Positions 35,684-45,789 of a stretch of DNA of 64,000 bases are shown in pieces. Below the pieces are notes generated by a model. That model worked only from the letters and a program-made list of their open reading frames with translations, did not search any database and was not told where the DNA came from. Position numbers and translations under genes: made by a program. The stretch lies in contig JAGRGY010000016.1 in NCBI GenBank assembly GCA_020445255.1, forward strand, positions 175,081 to 239,080, in the 5' to 3' direction. Origin of the DNA: Gammaproteobacteria bacterium (lineage in GTDB: Bacteria > Pseudomonadota > Gammaproteobacteria > Chromatiales > Chromatiaceae). Numbering within the stretch: the first letter of the stretch is position 1; each line of letters starts with the position of its first letter.

Positions 35684-37861
35684 ATGCTGTCACCAGAATC
35701 CGGCGGCGACAGCGCCGCCAGCCCGCCCGAGTCCTACGACATCGACGATCCTTCGCTGTACCTCAACCGTGAGCTGACGTGGCTGGCATTCAACGGCCGC
35801 GTGTTGAACGAGGCGCAGGACGAACGCAATCCACTGCTCGAGCGGCTCAAGTTTCTGGCTATCGTGAGCTCCAATCTCGATGAGTTCTTCATGAAGCGTA
35901 TTGGTGGCCTGAAGCAGCAGCTCGGTGCCGGTATGACCAAGAAGACCGTCGACGGACGTACGCCGAGGGAGCAGATCACTGCCTGTTACGACATCGTGCG
36001 CCAGCAGGAGGCCGTGCAGCGCGATGTGTTTACCACATTGCGCAGCGAGCTCAGTGTCCATGAGATCGAGATCCTCGAATACAAGCAGTTAGGTCGCGAC
36101 GATGTCGATTTCCTGCGTGCGCATTTCCACGAGAACATCTTCCCGCTGATCACGCCGCAGTCGATCGATCCAGCGCACCCGTTCCCGTTCATCTCGAATT
36201 TGTCGCTGAACTTTCTGGTTCTGGTGCGTTTTCCGAATCAGGCAGACCGAACGTCATTGGCGCGGATCAAGGTGCCTATCGGCGACAGCCTGCCGCGCTT
36301 CATCCAGCTGCCGGGTCGACACCACTACGTGCCGATCGAAGAAGTCATGCGCAACAATCTCGACATGCTGTTGCCCGAGATGGACGTGATCAGCGAGCAC
36401 ATGTTCCGGGTGACACGCAATTCGAACACCGAGCGCAACGAAGAACATGCCGACGACCTGTTGTCGATGATCGAGTCTGAGCTGCGCGACCGCCGTTTTG
36501 CACCGATCGTGCGCCTGCAGATCGAAGGCGACATGGACGAGACGTCGCGCGGCATGCTCGCGGCCGAGCTCGGTTTGAACGAGAACGAGGACGTATTCGA
36601 CGCCGGAGGGGACATGCTCGCCATGCGCGACTTGTTTCAGCTGGTCGGTATCGATAAGCCGGAGCTGCATGACGAACCCTTTCAACCCTTCGACAACCCG
36701 GTCCTGAGACCCAATTCGAACATCTTTCACCTGATCCGAGAGCGCGGCACGATCCTGCTGCAGCATCCTTACGAATCGTTCGGCACCTCGGTCGAGCGCT
36801 TTCTTAAAGAGGCGGCGATGGATCCCAAGGTGCGCGCGATCAAGATGACTCTGTACCGCACGTCGAGCGATACCCAGGTCATCGACAATCTGGTGCGCGC
36901 GGCGCGCAACGGCAAACAGGTGGCCGTCGTGGTCGAGTTGAAGGCGCGCTTCGACGAGGCTGCGAACATCCGCTGGGCGGGGCGCATGGAAGAGGCCGGC
37001 ATTCATGTGACCTACGGCGTTATCGGCCTGAAGACGCACTCCAAAATCGTGCTGGTCGTGCGCAACGACTACAACGGCCTGAAGCGCTATCTGCATATTG
37101 GTACCGGCAACTATCATGCGGGCACTGCGCGGCTGTATTCCGACCTGGGCATCCTCACCAACGATCAGGACCTTGGCCGGGATGCGACCGAGCTGTTCAA
37201 CTACCTGACCACCGGCTATACGCCGGAGCGCTACTATCGCAAGCTGCTTCCGGCGCCGAAGGTGTTGAAGGCAGCGCTGCTGGCGCGCATCCAGCGTGAG
37301 CGGCGCATCCACAGCGCCGACAAACCCGGCCTGATCCAGTTGAAGATGAACGCACTCGAGGACGTCGATATCACCCGTGCGCTGTACGAGGCCAGTCGGG
37401 ACGGTGTTCGCGTCGACCTGATCGTGCGTGACACCTGCCGCTTCCGACCGGGTCTGCCCGGCATGTCGGAGTCGGCACGCGTGATCAGCATCGTCGGCCG
37501 GTTCCTCGAACACACGCGGATCTATTATTTCCAGAACGGCGGCGACGAGGAATACTTCATCGGTTCGGCCGACTGCATGAAGCGCAATCTCGAGTCGCGT
37601 GTCGAGGTCGTCACGCCGGTGTTCGGTGACGGCCTGCGCGAGGAGCTGCGCTTCATGATCGACAGTCAGCTGTCTGATTATCGCAACGCCTGGGAGATGG
37701 ACTCCGATGGCACCTACTCCAAGCGCATGCCGCGTAGCGAGGCGGAGGAACTTGGCTCGCAGGCTCGCATGATCGAGCGGGCGAAGGAACGCGAGAAGCA
37801 GGCCAATCGTTATCAGCGGGGCAGGTCGCGGCGTCCGGTCGCCGGGCGCAATCTGCGCTGA
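35684..37861 (+). CDS. ppk: Polyphosphate kinase 1
   Basis: The protein has 725 residues. The N-terminal domain has LYLNRELTWLAFNGRVLNEA and NLDEFFMKRIGGL. The catalytic phospholipase-D-like core has GVIGLKTHSKIVLVVR, whose histidine is the phosphorylated residue in the family, and a second histidine in GRFLEHTRIYYF. The enzyme reversibly makes polyphosphate from ATP on the membrane. AGGAAG lies about 8 bases upstream of the ATG at 35684; an in-frame TTG at 35645 is less likely. No ppx gene follows. The C-terminus ends in a basic stretch. Confidence 0.96.
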   Translation: MLSPESGGDSAASPPESYDIDDPSLYLNRELTWLAFNGRVLNEAQDERNPLLERLKFLAIVSSNLDEFFMKRIGGLKQQLGAGMTKKTVDGRTPREQITACYDIVRQQEAVQRDVFTTLRSELSVHEIEILEYKQLGRDDVDFLRAHFHENIFPLITPQSIDPAHPFPFISNLSLNFLVLVRFPNQADRTSLARIKVPIGDSLPRFIQLPGRHHYVPIEEVMRNNLDMLLPEMDVISEHMFRVTRNSNTERNEEHADDLLSMIESELRDRRFAPIVRLQIEGDMDETSRGMLAAELGLNENEDVFDAGGDMLAMRDLFQLVGIDKPELHDEPFQPFDNPVLRPNSNIFHLIRERGTILLQHPYESFGTSVERFLKEAAMDPKVRAIKMTLYRTSSDTQVIDNLVRAARNGKQVAVVVELKARFDEAANIRWAGRMEEAGIHVTYGVIGLKTHSKIVLVVRNDYNGLKRYLHIGTGNYHAGTARLYSDLGILTNDQDLGRDATELFNYLTTGYTPERYYRKLLPAPKVLKAALLARIQRERRIHSADKPGLIQLKMNALEDVDITRALYEASRDGVRVDLIVRDTCRFRPGLPGMSESARVISIVGRFLEHTRIYYFQNGGDEEYFIGSADCMKRNLESRVEVVTPVFGDGLREELRFMIDSQLSDYRNAWEMDSDGTYSKRMPRSEAEELGSQARMIERAKEREKQANRYQRGRSRRPVAGRNLR

Positions 37862-37952
37862 TCGGCGGGGTATCGTGGGAGCAGTCGACCCGGTGGCGGG
37901 TTCTGGTGTAAAAATGAGGCCGGATCAGGCCGGACGCACCGCCGAGAACACA

Positions 37953-38660
37953 ATGAACCCAGACACTCCCATTTCGGCTGACCGCGAAGCGCCGCGTGGC
38001 GGGCTGCGTACGCACCATGTCGTCTGGATTGTCGTGGCGACCATCCTCGTGACCGTTGCCCTGACGTATTGGGTGATACGCACCTACATTTACGCCAGGG
38101 ACTTCAAGCCGGTCGAATTGTCCGCGGCGGAGCAACACCGGCTCGACGCCAAGCTGCGCGTGCTGGGGTACGATCCGGGGCCCGCCGCAGCCAATGCGGA
38201 GCAGGGCAGGGCCGCGGAAAGCGACGAACAGTGGCTGCGCCCCGAACGCTATAGCGAGGCCGGTGCCAGGCGCGAAGTCAGCTTCAGCGAACGTGAGCTG
38301 AATGCAATCGTGGCCAGGAACACCGATTTGGCGAAGAAGCTTTCGGTCGACCTCGGTGACGACCTGGTGAGCGCGCGCCTGCTGGTGCCGATCGACCCGG
38401 ACTTCCCGATATTGGGTGGCAAGACACTGCGGGTATCGACCGGTGTGGAGATGGCATTTCGCGACGCCCGGCCGGTCGTGGTTCTGAAGGGCGTCAGCAT
38501 CATGGGTATTCCGATACCGAATGCCTGGTTGGGCGGTCTCAAGAATATCGATCTGGTCAGCGAATTCGGTGACAACAGGGGATTCTGGAAGAGTTTCGCC
38601 GACGGCGTGGAGAACATCCGCGTCGAGGAAGGGTCTCTTAAGATCAAGCTAAAGGAGTGA
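37953..38660 (+). CDS. Membrane-anchored protein of unknown function
   Basis: This 235-residue protein has a short cytoplasmic start, one membrane helix (about 25-45, VVWIVVATILVTVALTYWVI) and a periplasmic domain. The domain contains EVSFSERELNAIVARNTDLA, SVDLGDDLVSARLLVPIDPD and GIPIPNAWLGGLKNIDL. The last part resembles secreted lipid-binding-type or LmeA-like folds, but I cannot assign a family. It ends with VEEGSLKIKLKE. It lies 91 bases after ppk and 44 before another membrane protein, so an operon is possible. Confidence 0.75.
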   Translation: MNPDTPISADREAPRGGLRTHHVVWIVVATILVTVALTYWVIRTYIYARDFKPVELSAAEQHRLDAKLRVLGYDPGPAAANAEQGRAAESDEQWLRPERYSEAGARREVSFSERELNAIVARNTDLAKKLSVDLGDDLVSARLLVPIDPDFPILGGKTLRVSTGVEMAFRDARPVVVLKGVSIMGIPIPNAWLGGLKNIDLVSEFGDNRGFWKSFADGVENIRVEEGSLKIKLKE

Positions 38661-38704
38661 AGTGACCGCGACCGGCTGCGCGCCGTTCACCGGTCCCAGT
38701 ACCG

Positions 38705-39061
38705 ATGGAAATCGACGAGAGCACCGCGGACGAAGGCGGTCTGAACACCATTATTCGTGCTGTCGCGCTCGTCCTCGCGGCCGTGCTGGTCGGCCTGGGC
38801 ATCTGGGCGCTCGGCGGTGCGATCTACTCCGGCTGGGGCCTGTTTCGCGACCCTGACGGCATCGGCTACTTCGCCCGCTATTTCCTCGAAACGACAAAGC
38901 TCGCCGAGCTGGTGCCCAAGGGCGCCGCCGTGGGTCTCGCGCACTACGTGTCCTGGGTTGCGGTGATCCTGCTGCTGCTCGTGCTGGGCAAACTGGGTGC
39001 CTGGGCGATCGAGGCCGGCGCCCGCCTGTTGGTGGTCCGCCAACGCCGCACGCACGGCTGA
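38705..39061 (+). CDS. Small two-helix membrane protein of unknown function
   Basis: This 118-residue protein has an acidic N-terminus, one membrane helix at about 17-42 (IIRAVALVLAAVLVGLGIWA), a loop with a GLFRDPDGIGYFARYFLETT motif, and a second helix at about 80-105 (HYVSWVAVILLLLVLGKLGA). It ends in a basic tail (RQRRTHG), so both termini are probably cytoplasmic. No family is recognised. It follows the other unknown membrane protein by 44 bases. Confidence 0.7.
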   Translation: MEIDESTADEGGLNTIIRAVALVLAAVLVGLGIWALGGAIYSGWGLFRDPDGIGYFARYFLETTKLAELVPKGAAVGLAHYVSWVAVILLLLVLGKLGAWAIEAGARLLVVRQRRTHG

Positions 39062-39161
39062 ATCCGCCTTATTGCCCCTTCCGCCCCGCTGAACAGGTCG
39101 GGCGTCGGCATTCGTTCCCGGGGCCGGCGGACAAAGTTTTCGGCGTGGCGACCGATAAGGC

Positions 39162-40748
39162 ATGCATGTCCAACACCCGGCAAGCAGCATGTCATCCCAG
39201 TCCGAACACGCCGTGATCGACGGCGCCGGCGGCGCGGTCGAGTTCCTCATCCGCCGAATGCAGCGGAATCAGGATTTTCCGGCGTTGTCGGAGACGATCC
39301 GCACGCTCAACCGACTGTCGGCGGCCTCGGACAAGTCGACCGAACACTTGGCCGACGTGATCGTGCGCGACTACGCCCTGACCAACAAGATTCTGAAGGT
39401 CGTCAACTCGGCGTTCTACGCCGGTTTTGCCGGCAAGGTCGGTACCATCTCGCGCGCAATCGTGGTCCTTGGGCTGGAGCCGATCCGCTCGCTGGCCGCG
39501 TCGTTGCTGTTGTTCGAACAATTCTCGACGAACAATCGCGCGGACAAGGTCAAGGCGTTGATCGGCAAGAGCATGTTCGGTGCGCTGCTGGCACGCGAAA
39601 CGGCCGGTGACGCCGGGCTGCAGAACCGCGAAGAGGCGTTCCTGGCGTCGATGTTCCACAATCTCGGCGAATTGCTCGTCGCCTATTATCTGCCTGACGA
39701 GGACGCAGCGATCGAACGCGAAGTGACGGTCGCGGAAGTGGCTGCCGCGCAGGCCCAGCTGCGCGTGCTCGGGGTTACGTTCGAGCAGCTCGGGATCGCC
39801 ATCGGCAAGCATTGGAACTTTCCGCACGCCATCACCTATAGCATGAAGCGTCTGCCGCGCGACAAGCCGCGGTCACCCGACAGCATCGAGGAGCATCTGC
39901 GGCAGATCGCGGCGTTCGCGAACGCCGTCACCGAGCGCTTGGCGGCCGGTGGGGCCCTCGACGATGCCCCGTCGCGCGCATTGCTGCGCCGCTTTGCCGA
40001 TGCGGTGGCGTTCGACGATGACCGCCTGGAGGAGGTCGTGGCAAACACGCGTTCGGAATACCGCGTGCTGGCGGAGGTTCTCGCCACGTCGAGCGCCGCA
40101 CCGGTCGCGTTGCGCGCACTTGCTGGCAGCCGGGCCGCGGCCGAAGAGGTCAAGGGTGCCGGCGAGGAGTTGGCCGAGCTGGCGTTGCCAGATGAGGAGG
40201 CCGGGACCGAGCCCGCTTGTGTCGAACCGGAGCCGATCCTGCTCGATGGCCTGCAGGAGGCGACGGCGATTCTCGCGACCGGTGCCGAACTGCACGAGGT
40301 CGCCCAAGTCATGCTCGAGACGCTGTTCCGCGCGTTCGGCCTGCGCCGGGTCGCGCTGTGTCTGCGCGACGCGAACCGGCGCCAGTATGTCGGCCGGGTC
40401 GGATTCGGCGAAAACATCGACCGCTTCCTCAGCACGCTGCGATTCGGCGAGAAGTACGAACCGGACGTGTTTCACGTCGCGCTCGCCAAGAAGACCGACG
40501 TGCACATCGAGGACCTGGCGATCGCCAGTACCGGGCATGGCATCCCGGCATGGTACAGCCGGGTGAGTCCGACCGGTTCCCTGCTGTTCCTTCCGCTGGT
40601 CGTCCGCGACCGCCCGGTGGGCTGCATCATCGCCGAGCATGCAGCACCACGTGGCCTGCGCATCGATTCGGGGACGCTTCGCCTGGTGCGCGCGCTGCGC
40701 AATCAGCTCGCACTCGGAGTTCAGCTGCGCAGCAAGGGCAGCGGCTGA
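39162..40748 (+). CDS. HDOD and GAF domain signalling protein
   Basis: The protein has 528 residues. The N-terminal HDOD domain (about 20-260) includes ADVIVRDYALTNKILKVVNS, a stretch typical of HDOD output proteins, and MFHNLGELLVAYY. Catalytic HD residues are not obvious, as usual for HDOD. An Ala/Glu-rich linker (about 310-345) leads to a C-terminal GAF-like domain with LRRVALCLRDANRRQYVGRV and GSLLFLPLVVRDRPVGCIIA. HDOD proteins act in motility, biofilm and second-messenger signalling, often with cyclic-di-GMP. An ATG at 39189 is an alternative start. It converges with dapE. Confidence 0.85.
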   Translation: MHVQHPASSMSSQSEHAVIDGAGGAVEFLIRRMQRNQDFPALSETIRTLNRLSAASDKSTEHLADVIVRDYALTNKILKVVNSAFYAGFAGKVGTISRAIVVLGLEPIRSLAASLLLFEQFSTNNRADKVKALIGKSMFGALLARETAGDAGLQNREEAFLASMFHNLGELLVAYYLPDEDAAIEREVTVAEVAAAQAQLRVLGVTFEQLGIAIGKHWNFPHAITYSMKRLPRDKPRSPDSIEEHLRQIAAFANAVTERLAAGGALDDAPSRALLRRFADAVAFDDDRLEEVVANTRSEYRVLAEVLATSSAAPVALRALAGSRAAAEEVKGAGEELAELALPDEEAGTEPACVEPEPILLDGLQEATAILATGAELHEVAQVMLETLFRAFGLRRVALCLRDANRRQYVGRVGFGENIDRFLSTLRFGEKYEPDVFHVALAKKTDVHIEDLAIASTGHGIPAWYSRVSPTGSLLFLPLVVRDRPVGCIIAEHAAPRGLRIDSGTLRLVRALRNQLALGVQLRSKGSG

Positions 40749-40758
40749 TTCCGGGCGG

Positions 40759-41991
<1,233 letters not shown>

Positions 41992-42345
41992 TCATGCACC
42001 GAAAATCGCCGCGTATTGGTCGGGTTTGAACCCGACGTAAAGCTTGCCCCGCCATTCGAGCACCGGACGCTTGACGATGCTCGGCGTATCGAGCATTAGT
42101 GTGATCGCCGACGCCTCGTCAATCGCGTCGCGCGTCTTCTGCGGCAGCCTGCGCCACATCATGCCGCGTGTGTTGAGCAGCGTCTGCCAGCCGAGTTCGG
42201 CAATCCAGGCGTTCAGCCGGGGACGATCGAGCCCCTGCTGCTTGTAGTCGTGGAACACGTACTCGATGCCGTGCTCCGCCAGCCACGCGCGGGCCTTCTT
42301 CATCGTGTCGCAGTTGGGTATGCCGTACAGCGTCGCGCGAGTCAT
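41992..42345 (-). CDS. yffB: ArsC/Spx-fold protein of the YffB type
   Basis: This 117-residue thioredoxin-fold protein opens with ATLYGIPNCDTMKKARAWL, which has the single conserved Cys of arsenate-reductase-like proteins, and has PSIVKRPVLEWRGKLYVGF near the end. YffB sits next to dapE in E. coli as well, and its role is unknown; glutathione-linked thiol chemistry is suggested. The lone CDT site suggests it is not a standard arsenate reductase. The start at 42345 gives the family length. Confidence 0.88.
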   Translation of the reverse strand: MTRATLYGIPNCDTMKKARAWLAEHGIEYVFHDYKQQGLDRPRLNAWIAELGWQTLLNTRGMMWRRLPQKTRDAIDEASAITLMLDTPSIVKRPVLEWRGKLYVGFKPDQYAAIFGA

Positions 42346-42450
42346 GCGCGGGCCCCGTGATGCAGCGCACACGACGCAGCACTCTGCATCGTACCGTTGC
42401 GGCCATTGTTCGCGTGTGAGACGTCGCGTTCCCGATCACCGCGCATCGTC

Positions 42451-43272
<822 letters not shown>

Positions 43273-43297
43273 CAGAATCTCCTGATCGATTTCGAAG

Positions 43298-44494
43298 TTA
43301 CAAACTCTGCACAAATTGTCTGATGCGGACAGCGGCCTCGACACATTCGTCGAGTGTCGCGACCAACGCCATGCGCACGTGGCCGACACCCGGGTTCAGA
43401 CCGTGTGCATCGCGCGACAGGTATTGCCCCGGCAGCACCGTGACATTCTGCTGTGCGTACAGCGCGCGCGCGAATTCGTCGTCGGCGACCGGGGTGCGTG
43501 GCCAGAGATAGAAGGCGGCGTCCGGACGCGCGACCTCTAGACAACCGTCGAGTGTCGCCAGTACGGCGTCGAACTTCTCACGGTACATGGCCCGGTTGTC
43601 ACGCACGTGCCGCTCGTCGCGCCATGCGGCAATGCTCGCATGCTGGTGTTGCACCGGCAGCGCACAGCCGTGGTAGGTGCGGTAGCGCAGGAACTGCTCC
43701 AGCACCTGCGCATCGCCGGCGACGAATCCGGCGCGCAGGCCGGGGGCGTTGGAGCGCTTGGACAGGCTGTGAAACACGACGCAGCGGTGGAAACTGTCAT
43801 TGCCCATCGACGCGGCCGCCTGCAGCAGGCCCGGCGGCGGCCGCTCCTCGTCAGCATAGATCTCGGAGTAGCACTCGTCGGCGGCGATGATGAAGTCGTG
43901 GCGCTGGGCGAGTGCGATCGCTCTCTGCAGTTGCTCGACCGGCATCACGGCGCCGGTCGGATTGCCCGGCGAGCACAGGTACAGCAACTGGCAGTCCTTC
44001 CAGGTCCTTTCGTCGACCTCGTCGAGGTTGGGCAGATAGCCGTTGTCGGCGGTGCAGGCGAGGAAATGCGGACGCGCGCCGGCGAGCAGGGTCGCGCCCT
44101 CGTAGATCTGGTAGAACGGATTGGGACATACCACGACAGCGTCCTTTTGCCGGTCGACGACCGCCTGGGCGAACGCGAACAGGGCCTCGCGTGTGCCGTT
44201 GACGGGCAACACGTGGCGCTCCGGGTCGATGCTGACCTGCGGCAACCCGAATCGGTTGACCAGCCAGTCCGCGATCACCTGGCGCAGTTCGACAATCCCT
44301 TTGGTCGACGGGTAGCTCGCCAGACCGTGCTCGAGATGCGCGTTCAAGGCTGCCGCGACCAATGCCGGTGTGGCATGCTTCGGTTCCCCAATCGATAACG
44401 CGATGTGCGACTTGGCCGGTGGCGTTATGCCTGCTTTCAGTGCGGCCAGCCGTTCGAATGGGTAGGGTTGAAGCTTTTGCAGGTCGGGATTCAT
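43298..44494 (-). CDS. dapC: Succinyldiaminopimelate transaminase
   Basis: This 398-residue fold-type I aminotransferase starts [20 protein letters not shown], the usual opening of proteobacterial DapC. It has [36 protein letters not shown] and the PLP lysine in [15 protein letters not shown]. It converts N-succinyl-2-amino-6-oxopimelate to succinyl-diaminopimelate with glutamate. It is first in the dapC-dapD-yffB-dapE run, 25 bases before dapD, and divergent from a DMT transporter gene 38 bases away. Confidence 0.95.
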   Translation of the reverse strand: MNPDLQKLQPYPFERLAALKAGITPPAKSHIALSIGEPKHATPALVAAALNAHLEHGLASYPSTKGIVELRQVIADWLVNRFGLPQVSIDPERHVLPVNGTREALFAFAQAVVDRQKDAVVVCPNPFYQIYEGATLLAGARPHFLACTADNGYLPNLDEVDERTWKDCQLLYLCSPGNPTGAVMPVEQLQRAIALAQRHDFIIAADECYSEIYADEERPPPGLLQAAASMGNDSFHRCVVFHSLSKRSNAPGLRAGFVAGDAQVLEQFLRYRTYHGCALPVQHQHASIAAWRDERHVRDNRAMYREKFDAVLATLDGCLEVARPDAAFYLWPRTPVADDEFARALYAQQNVTVLPGQYLSRDAHGLNPGVGHVRMALVATLDECVEAAVRIRQFVQSL

Positions 44495-44532
44495 GCGACA
44501 GGCGGCGTGATTCGGGCGGCCGATTATAGGCG

Positions 44533-45417
44533 ATGATCGACGTGAGCGCTGGACCCGCCCGGATTGGGCCGATATTCGGGCTGCTGTATGCCTCGACGTT
44601 CTGGGGCCTGGTCTGGTACCCGACGCGCCTGCTCGAACAAAGCGGTGTGCAAGGCGCGTGGCTCACCCTGGTCGGCTATGGTGTTGCATTCGCCGCGTTT
44701 GCACCGTTCGTGCGCATCGATCGCGGTCGCATCGCACAGCAGGCCTGGGAGACGGTCAGCCTGGTGCTGGCCGCCGGATGGACCAACGTGGCCTTTGTCC
44801 TTGCCGTGCTGGAGGGCGAGGTCGTCCGCGTCGTGCTGCTTTTCTATCTCTCACCTCTCTGGACCGTTTTGTTGGGCCGCTGGCTGCTGCATGAGCCGCT
44901 CGGCCTGCGAACGCTGGTAATGCTGGGGTTCGGCCTTGGCGGCTCGGTGGTTATGCTGTGGGATCCGGCGATAGGGCGGGTGCCGCTGAATCGCGCCGAC
45001 CTGCTGGCCCTCAGCGCCGGGTTCGCCTTCGCGATCAACAATGTCATGACCCGGCGCATTACGGTACTTGGCGTCCGGGGCAAGACGTTCGCGGCCTGGT
45101 TCGGCGTCGTCGTCGTCTCTCTGCTCGTGATCGGCGTCACGTCGCCGGGGCTACCGGACGCACCTGGGCTGGCGTGGCTCGGGGTGGTCATGTTGGGTCT
45201 GCTAGGCTTTCTCGCATCGACGCTTGCGGTGACCTACGGTGTCTCGCACATGCCGGTGCAGCGTTCGTCCGTGATCATGTTGTTCGAGCTGATCGTCGGC
45301 GCGGCGTCGGCATGGTGGCTGGCCAACGAGGCAGTCACCGCGCAGGAGTGGATCGGTGGCGCGCTGATCCTGGCCGCGGCGCTGATCGCAATCTTTAAGG
45401 AGGAACCGGCGGCATGA
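44533..45417 (+). CDS. DMT-superfamily (EamA) transporter
   Basis: This 294-residue protein has about ten membrane helices in two EamA repeats (about 15-145 and 155-290). Its halves end with the helix pairs FYLSPLWTVLLGRWLLHEPL and IMLFELIVGAASAWWLANEA. These are the usual proline- and glutamate-containing signatures of drug/metabolite exporters. The substrate cannot be told; family members export amino acids, nucleotides and other metabolites. Its stop overlaps the ATG of the VOC gene (ATGA). Confidence 0.9.
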   Translation: MIDVSAGPARIGPIFGLLYASTFWGLVWYPTRLLEQSGVQGAWLTLVGYGVAFAAFAPFVRIDRGRIAQQAWETVSLVLAAGWTNVAFVLAVLEGEVVRVVLLFYLSPLWTVLLGRWLLHEPLGLRTLVMLGFGLGGSVVMLWDPAIGRVPLNRADLLALSAGFAFAINNVMTRRITVLGVRGKTFAAWFGVVVVSLLVIGVTSPGLPDAPGLAWLGVVMLGLLGFLASTLAVTYGVSHMPVQRSSVIMLFELIVGAASAWWLANEAVTAQEWIGGALILAAALIAIFKEEPAA

Positions 45418-45785
45418 AGGTGCACGACCTGCATCATGTCAGCGTGGTGGTCAGCGACACGGGCCGTGCGCTGGTTTTCTATCGCGATATCCTGGGCCTC
45501 GAACCGGATGCGTCGCGGCCCGAGCTGGGATTTCCGGGCGCATGGCTGCATCTCGGCGGACGCCAGCTGCATTTGCTCGAGCTTCCCAACCCGGACCCTG
45601 TGCAGGGCCGGCCCGCGCACGGCGGACGCGACCGCCATACTGCCGTGGCGGTCAGCGGACTCGACGCGCTCAAGGCACGTCTGGATGCGGCCGGAATCGC
45701 GTACACGATGAGCCGATCCGGAAGGCGGGCACTGTTTTGCCGCGACCCGGACGGCAATGCATGGGAACTGATCGAGGTGACCTGA
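45414..45785 (+). CDS. VOC (glyoxalase/dioxygenase fold) protein
   Basis: This 123-residue protein has paired beta-alpha-beta-beta-beta modules. HDLHHVSVVVSDTGRALVFY (3-22) provides the first metal-ligand histidine and HLGGRQLHLLELP follows. A later HTAVAVSGLDALKARLDAAG holds the second ligand, and FCRDPDGNAWELIEV closes with the conserved DPDGN and glutamate. Such proteins bind one metal; glyoxalase I, fosfomycin-resistance and dioxygenase activities occur in the family, so the substrate is open. It is translationally coupled to the DMT transporter gene by a four-base overlap. Confidence 0.9.
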   Translation: MKVHDLHHVSVVVSDTGRALVFYRDILGLEPDASRPELGFPGAWLHLGGRQLHLLELPNPDPVQGRPAHGGRDRHTAVAVSGLDALKARLDAAGIAYTMSRSGRRALFCRDPDGNAWELIEVT

Positions 45786-45789
45786 GCTG

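Noticed and set aside
41992-42345. Arsenate reductase function for the ArsC-fold protein
   Set aside because: The single-cysteine NCDT site and position next to dapE match YffB, and no ars genes are nearby.
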